A DNA stretch of 30,603 nucleotides from a virus: the IMG/VR virus record IMGVR_UViG_3300021599_000343, positions 1 to 30,603 of that record; one strand, written 5' to 3'. The notes under the pieces are model-generated. The model ran no database searches. It was not told where the DNA came from and saw only the letters and a list, made by a program, of their open reading frames with translations. This document shows, in pieces, positions 25,689 through 30,603 of the stretch. The number at the start of each line of letters is the position of its first letter. The stretch's first letter is position 1. Both the position numbers and the translations under genes were made by a program.

Positions 25689-28600
25689 ATGGCATTAGAC
25701 CCGAGAGTTGATCAACCTATTTTAGAACAAGCATTTTACAACGCACTACGCAACTGGTCAAGATCTGGTGGTAGCATGGGTGGTAGCGGCGGAACAGGAG
25801 GCACTACTACTGGAGGCACTACTACTGGAGGCACTACTACTGGGGGCGGAACTGGGGGCGCCGGCGTCATTGGTGCAGCTGGTGTAGTTGCTGGCAAGTT
25901 CTTTGAAAAGTCTGTAAATGAACTAGCAGGAGGCATTGGTGCAGTTGGTAAAAGCCTCTTTGATCTTACTGGAAATTTTGTAAAAGGCGGGGTTAAAGTT
26001 AGTGATGTTACTAAATCATTTGCTAATAATTTTGAACTTGCAGGTTTTAAAGGTAGTCAACTAGCAAATGTTTTAGGTGTAGGAGCTGACGCACTAGATG
26101 GTATGGTGAAATATGTTGAAGAAGGCATTGACGTATTTAGAGATTTAAGTAAATCAGGTGCTGGATTTAACAATGATGTAGTAGGCATGCGAGTAAATGC
26201 TGCTAACACCCGCATGACATTAGGTGAATTTGGTCAAGTTGTACAAGACGGTTCAAAATATCTTTCAGGTCTAGGTGGTAGTGTTACCAAAGGCGCACAA
26301 GTTTTTACAAATTTTAGCAAAGCGTTTTATGATTCGGGTGCCGCAGACGAATTACGTAGTATGGGTTATAACAACAAAGAAATTAATGAATTGTTGTTAA
26401 CACAAATAACTTCGACAAAAATAAAAGACAAAATGAGTGCAGAATCTCTGCAGAAAGAGATCAATTCTGCAAAATCTCTAGCTACAGAAATGGATGCTGT
26501 GGCTAAACTCACAGGCAAGAGCAGAAAAGAACAAGAAGACGAATTAAGAAAAAAACAAGAAGATGGTCAGGTAAGAGCTGGTATTGAGCTGGCAGTAATC
26601 CAAGGCGGCGAAGGTGTGAGAAATGCGTTTAACCAAATGTCTGCAGCCAGCCAAATTGGGGGTAAAGATTTTGCTAAAATGCAAGAGCAAATCTTCAGCA
26701 TGGAACGTCCAACAGAAGAAATGGCAGAAAAATTTGGACTTGCTGGTGGCGCCGCACAGAAATTAATGTTTGAAGCAGCAGCCGCTGCTAAAAAAGGTGA
26801 CGAAACAGAAGCAAGACGTCTTACTAGAGAAGCTGCTGCTGCCTATGCTCAACAGCAGATGACTAGAACTAATTTAAGTATTGCATCTCAAGATGTTCGT
26901 GCTGCCGCAGACGGTGTTGCTGCCAGTAGACAACTCAATGATGCTCTACGAGCAGTAGCAAAAGAAAACAATCTTAATTTAGAAGATGCAAAAGATAGAA
27001 CAAAGGCTCTAGAACTAGCCGATGCAGCAATTAAGAAAGAACAGTCAGCAAGAACTGGAACTACAGATGCTGTAATACAGTTAGAAGGTAGAATGTCAGA
27101 TGTAACAGCAGCGTTAAACAATAAGCTAGTGTTGCCGCTGGCAGAATTTGTTAATCCAGAACTTGGTAAATTTGCAGAAAATCTCAAAGGAATGAACGAT
27201 TCATTCCAGACTGGTGGTGCCCGAGGAAAAATAGAATCAGGTGTTGACCAGCTGATTGAGAGAATACAAGGCGGGCTAGCCAAAATAGATCAAAGACAAG
27301 GACCAGCAACACCTTTCAGCAACGACCAAACTAAAGCGTTACGTGATGCTCAGATTGCTGCTATTAAAGCTGGTTTAGATGATTTAGCAAAACAACAAAA
27401 AAGAGTTCCGGGACAAGATGCAGAAAGTATCAAAGATATAAATGCCGCTCTGAGATCTACAATTGGAGAACAAGTATCTCAGGCGCTTGATAAATTAGCC
27501 AAAGCACAGAATACTACTAGCGAAAAACTTCTTAAAGATGCTGTTAAATCTCCTGGCGGAATAACGCAACTTCGCAATCAACTAGCACAACAAGACCCTA
27601 AAATTAAAACCGCATTAGACGCACGAGCCGCAGTTGATACCGCAGTAAACAAAGGAAAAGATGCAGGCACAAATATTCCTGATGAACGTCGAGGAAAAAG
27701 CGATTTAGATTTTTCTGATTTCTATAAGAGTATTACTGAAGGATTAAAAAACGGATTTAACAATGTTAAAGAACTATATGTAAATCAACCAAATACTGTT
27801 AATATTAATAGAGCAGCTGGCGGAGCACAGCAACCAGGTGGTGGGACAAATGTAGAGCAACGAGCAGACGGTGGTCCAGTTAAAAAAGGTGTACCGTATT
27901 GGGTAGGTGAAGAAGGTCCAGAACTAGTAGTACCAGAAGAACAAGGTCAGGTTATAGCCACTGGCAAAGTAAATGATTTTGCTAAATCTATGTCTGATAA
28001 CATGAGAAACAGTATTTCCAATGCTGGCATAGATATGTCTAAAATTTCCAAAGACATATCTACGACTATCAGTTCAGTGTCCGGCGGAGGAGAAACTACT
28101 ACTAGACGAGTTCAAAGCGATGATAGTAAAGCTGCACAAAAATCACTTGATGCAGCCAAAGAACAATTTCAAATTGATAAACAAGCACTCAGAGATAAAA
28201 TTAAAGAACAGTTAGGTCCTAATGCCAGTCGAGGCGATATTACCAAAGCTGCAATGGCCAGTGACGAAGGCAAAGCTATCTCTAAAAAATACGAAGAAAC
28301 ATTTACTGAATTATCTAAACGAGTTGACGCTGGTATCAAATATGAAACAGAGCGCAAAGAATTAGGCGCAGAAGAAACTAAAAAAATTGTTGAAAAAGAA
28401 TTGGCAATGATTAAAATATCAAATGCCAAGTTAAGCGAACTACACGAAGACGCTATCAGCGAAAAAGAAGAATCTAGCAAAGAAGAATTAAAAATAGATC
28501 ACGACGGCAGACAGAAAATACTACAGGCTGCCGAACTGCACAGAGATATCATTGGTAAAAATATCAAAGGTATGACTGAAGATGCTATTGAAGCTATGTT

Positions 28601-29219
28601 GCCTGCAGGTGCAAAGATGGAAGATTTCTACGAAGACATGGACGGAAATCTACAGAGCTGGGCCAACGACTCTGCTGAAAAATTAAAAACAATCATTCAA
28701 GATGAAAAGGCTTTTAATCTAGCAGCGGCTGAATTTGAAAATTTAACTAAAATGGTTCCAGAATTTATGACAGGTTTGTCGGAAAGTGCAGACAGTTTAT
28801 ATTCTAATTTTGGCGGTGATCAAGCTTTAACATCTGCACTAGACGGTGTAGCAGCTCAAATGACTTCAAACATGGAGTTACCTAAAATTGATTTGAATAG
28901 TCTTAACTTGCCAGGATTTACTCCGTCAGTGAGAACAGCTACAGCGCCATTGGCTAAAAAATCTGAAGATGCACAGCAGCCAACAGATGCTGATACAGCA
29001 AGAGAAAATGCTAGAATTCAAAGACAGGCAGATGCGGCCAAACAGACAGAAACTGCTGGGAAACCGCCAGCTAAAGTTGCTACTCTAGATGATGTAGTTA
29101 AGAGTTTAGATTCGTTAAATAGTAATATGAGTCGTCTTCTCGAACAAACTGAAACAATTGGTAGAAAACAAATTCGAGCAGTACAGGCCAATTCAAACAA
29201 TGTCTACGAGAAAGCATAA
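25689..29219 (+). CDS. Tail tape measure protein
   Basis: This 1176-residue protein sets tail length and fills the tail tube before DNA ejection. Evidence is its great length, Ala/Lys/Glu-rich helical and coiled-coil composition, a Gly/Thr-rich linker near residues 30-60, a hydrophobic Gly/Ala region at ~60-110, and the tape-measure hallmark near 726 (ADGGPVKKGVPYWVGEEGPE followed by LVVP). Residues ~770-1000 are strongly coiled-coil. T4's tape measure gp29 is 590 aa; this one is twice as long. It lies between gp26 and the portal gene, and its TAA overlaps the gp20 ATG (TAATG). The ribosome site is weak (TGGAAAA). A head-core function is the main alternative, but the hallmark motif argues for tape measure. 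Confidence 0.85.
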   Translation: MALDPRVDQPILEQAFYNALRNWSRSGGSMGGSGGTGGTTTGGTTTGGTTTGGGTGGAGVIGAAGVVAGKFFEKSVNELAGGIGAVGKSLFDLTGNFVKGGVKVSDVTKSFANNFELAGFKGSQLANVLGVGADALDGMVKYVEEGIDVFRDLSKSGAGFNNDVVGMRVNAANTRMTLGEFGQVVQDGSKYLSGLGGSVTKGAQVFTNFSKAFYDSGAADELRSMGYNNKEINELLLTQITSTKIKDKMSAESLQKEINSAKSLATEMDAVAKLTGKSRKEQEDELRKKQEDGQVRAGIELAVIQGGEGVRNAFNQMSAASQIGGKDFAKMQEQIFSMERPTEEMAEKFGLAGGAAQKLMFEAAAAAKKGDETEARRLTREAAAAYAQQQMTRTNLSIASQDVRAAADGVAASRQLNDALRAVAKENNLNLEDAKDRTKALELADAAIKKEQSARTGTTDAVIQLEGRMSDVTAALNNKLVLPLAEFVNPELGKFAENLKGMNDSFQTGGARGKIESGVDQLIERIQGGLAKIDQRQGPATPFSNDQTKALRDAQIAAIKAGLDDLAKQQKRVPGQDAESIKDINAALRSTIGEQVSQALDKLAKAQNTTSEKLLKDAVKSPGGITQLRNQLAQQDPKIKTALDARAAVDTAVNKGKDAGTNIPDERRGKSDLDFSDFYKSITEGLKNGFNNVKELYVNQPNTVNINRAAGGAQQPGGGTNVEQRADGGPVKKGVPYWVGEEGPELVVPEEQGQVIATGKVNDFAKSMSDNMRNSISNAGIDMSKISKDISTTISSVSGGGETTTRRVQSDDSKAAQKSLDAAKEQFQIDKQALRDKIKEQLGPNASRGDITKAAMASDEGKAISKKYEETFTELSKRVDAGIKYETERKELGAEETKKIVEKELAMIKISNAKLSELHEDAISEKEESSKEELKIDHDGRQKILQAAELHRDIIGKNIKGMTEDAIEAMLPAGAKMEDFYEDMDGNLQSWANDSAEKLKTIIQDEKAFNLAAAEFENLTKMVPEFMTGLSESADSLYSNFGGDQALTSALDGVAAQMTSNMELPKIDLNSLNLPGFTPSVRTATAPLAKKSEDAQQPTDADTARENARIQRQADAAKQTETAGKPPAKVATLDDVVKSLDSLNSNMSRLLEQTETIGRKQIRAVQANSNNVYEKA
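25797..25841 (+). repeat. Three perfect 15-bp tandem repeats in the tape measure gene
   Basis: GGAGGCACTACTACT occurs three times without change at 25797, 25812 and 25827. It codes for GGTTT units, a flexible linker between the N-terminal ~30 residues and the first hydrophobic region. Copy number can change by slippage without breaking the frame. Confidence 0.95.
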
Positions 29220-30603
29220 TGAGCTGGAAAAAATATTTTACACCGGTAACAGTCAATTCGCAGTCTAGATCATCTAGCCCAATGGCCAACAGCAACAGCA
29301 TGGGCCCCGCGAGAAAAAATTATAATAGCTTCTTACCAGAAGTGTATTCTGGCGCACCAAACAGAATCCATAGATACATGCAGTATGATACTATGGATAT
29401 GGACAGCGAAGTTAATGCTGCCCTAGACATTCTAGCAGAATTCTGCACACAGAGAAATAGAGAAAACACAACTCCGTTTCATTTGCACTTTAAAAACAAA
29501 GCTACCAACAGCGAAATTGCCATATTGCGCGAGTATCTACAGCAATGGTGTAAGCTACAGCAATTCGAAACAAGAATTTTTCGTATTGTAAGAAATGTTT
29601 TCAAATACGGTGATGCAATATTTGTAAGAGATCCAGAAAATAAAAAGTGGGTTTACATTGATCCTAGTAAACTAGTTAAAATTATTGTCAATGAAAGCGA
29701 AGGCAAAGAGCCTGAGCAGTATGTAATTAGAGATCTTAATCCTAACTTTTTTGATCTTGTGGTCACTACTTTAAGTCCAAATAGTCCAAACACAATCAGC
29801 AGAGGTACTAGTTACGCTGCGGGCAGTGCCAGCGCAGGCGGCATGGTGGGCACTTATAATGCACCTTCTTCTACAGGATCTAGATTCAATACTTTTGAAA
29901 ATGAACTGGCTATTGATGCTAAACATGTGATTCATTTAAGTCTATCAGAAGGTCTTGACAACAACTATCCTTTTGGTAACAGCTTGTTAGAAAACATTTT
30001 TAAAGTGTTTAAACAGAAAGAATTACTAGAAGATGCTATCTTAATCTATCGTATACAACGTGCTCCAGAAAGACGTATTTTTTACATTGACGTTGGTAAC
30101 ATGCCCAGCCATTTAGCCATGGGATTTGTTGAAAGGGTTAAAAATGAAATACATCAACGTAGGATTCCTAGTGCTACTGGTGGCGGTGGTAATGTTGTTG
30201 ATTCAGCATACAATCCATTATCTATCAATGAAGATTACTTCTTCCCAACCACCGCTGAAGGACGAGGAAGTAAAGTTGAAACTCTACCAGGAGGAACGAA
30301 TCTTGGTGAAATTGACGACTTAAGATATTTTACTAACAAGTTATTTCGTGGCTTAAGAATTCCAAGTAGCTATCTGCCAACAGGTGCAGATGACAGCCAG
30401 GCGCAGTATAACGATGGGCGTGTTGGCACAGCATATATTCAAGAACTGCGATTTAATGAATACTGTAAGAGACTACAGAGTCTAATGTCAGACATATTTG
30501 ATCAAGAATTTAAACTATATCTCTATGATCGCGGCATCAACATTGACAATGCATTATTTGAATTAAAGTTTCAACCTCCACAGAACTTTGCCAGTTATCG
30601 ACA
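29219..30603 (+). CDS. gp20: Portal vertex protein gp20 (partial, C-terminus outside window)
   Basis: The frame is open from ATG 29219, which overlaps the tape measure stop, to the end of the window: 461 residues of the ~520-580 usual for gp20. Family landmarks are YDTMDMDSEVNAALDILAEF near residue 55, FRIVRNVFKYGDAIF, then LIYRIQRAPERRIFYIDVGN and LPGGTNLGEIDDLRYF, and SYLPTGADDSQAQYNDGR. gp20 forms the 12-subunit ring at the head vertex through which DNA is packaged and ejected, and it starts head assembly. A Gly/Ser/Ala-rich loop near 195-225 (GTSYAAGSASAGGMVG) is specific to this type of portal. There is no independent promoter; it is co-transcribed with the tape measure gene. Confidence 0.95.
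   Translation, partial: MSWKKYFTPVTVNSQSRSSSPMANSNSMGPARKNYNSFLPEVYSGAPNRIHRYMQYDTMDMDSEVNAALDILAEFCTQRNRENTTPFHLHFKNKATNSEIAILREYLQQWCKLQQFETRIFRIVRNVFKYGDAIFVRDPENKKWVYIDPSKLVKIIVNESEGKEPEQYVIRDLNPNFFDLVVTTLSPNSPNTISRGTSYAAGSASAGGMVGTYNAPSSTGSRFNTFENELAIDAKHVIHLSLSEGLDNNYPFGNSLLENIFKVFKQKELLEDAILIYRIQRAPERRIFYIDVGNMPSHLAMGFVERVKNEIHQRRIPSATGGGGNVVDSAYNPLSINEDYFFPTTAEGRGSKVETLPGGTNLGEIDDLRYFTNKLFRGLRIPSSYLPTGADDSQAQYNDGRVGTAYIQELRFNEYCKRLQSLMSDIFDQEFKLYLYDRGINIDNALFELKFQPPQNFASYR

Noticed and set aside
25797-25841. CRISPR-like repeats
   Set aside because: Units are directly adjacent, 15 bp, with no spacers, and code for GGTTT.
25736-25936. Proline-rich minus-strand ORF
   Set aside because: It is the antisense of the Gly/Thr tandem repeat in the tape measure gene; composition is an artefact of the repeat.
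26888-27283. 131-codon minus-strand ORF
   Set aside because: Shadow of the tape measure coding frame with no start signals or family resemblance.

Overview
The window is a 30.6 kb piece of a T4-like (contractile-tailed) bacteriophage genome. It is AT-rich. Its proteins look most like those of marine T4-like phages, the cyanophage/pelagiphage type: a gp5 hub protein without the lysozyme domain, a long gp55 sigma factor, a gp26 with two CxxC pairs, and very large baseplate-attached structural proteins. The host cannot be read from the sequence; an uncultured marine phage of an alphaproteobacterium or cyanobacterium is the best guess.

Left part, 1-18525, minus strand: one uninterrupted late structural operon. 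In transcription order it encodes gp48-like tail tube cap, gp53 wedge, an 823-residue gp27-like hub candidate, gp5 hub/spike, gp25 wedge, gp6 wedge, and a giant structural protein. Most genes overlap by TAATG or sit within about 10 nt of each other. The giant gene is 2303 codons to its first stop, but the protein clearly goes on in another frame to the window edge (1-2185). The full product would exceed 3000 residues, so the stop is either a sequence error or a real frameshift.

Middle part, 18526-22826, plus strand: an early/middle block starting at a consensus sigma-70 promoter. It encodes gp55 (late sigma factor), gp47 and gp46 (Mre11/Rad50-type recombination nuclease), an 82-residue basic protein and a GIY-YIG-like nuclease. 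A second sigma-70 promoter sits exactly at the end of gp55. The gp47/gp46 junction looks shortened on both sides.

22827-23199 has no gene. It holds two tandem copies of an RNA-like element with four conserved sequence blocks in the same order and local stem-loops, then a perfect 8-bp hairpin, then a late-promoter match. This is the least explained part of the window.

Right part, 23200-30603: a protein with a T4-like capsid targeting N-terminus and membrane-like segments (candidate internal/ejected head protein), convergent small and gp26 hub-assembly genes on the minus strand, overlapping divergent late promoters, a 1176-residue tape measure protein, and the portal protein gp20 running off the window end.

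Regulatory logic: host polymerase makes gp55 from the early promoter. gp55 would then direct polymerase to NATAAATA-type late promoters, which are seen before gp6, the internal protein, gp26 and the tape measure gene, with a weaker match before gp48.
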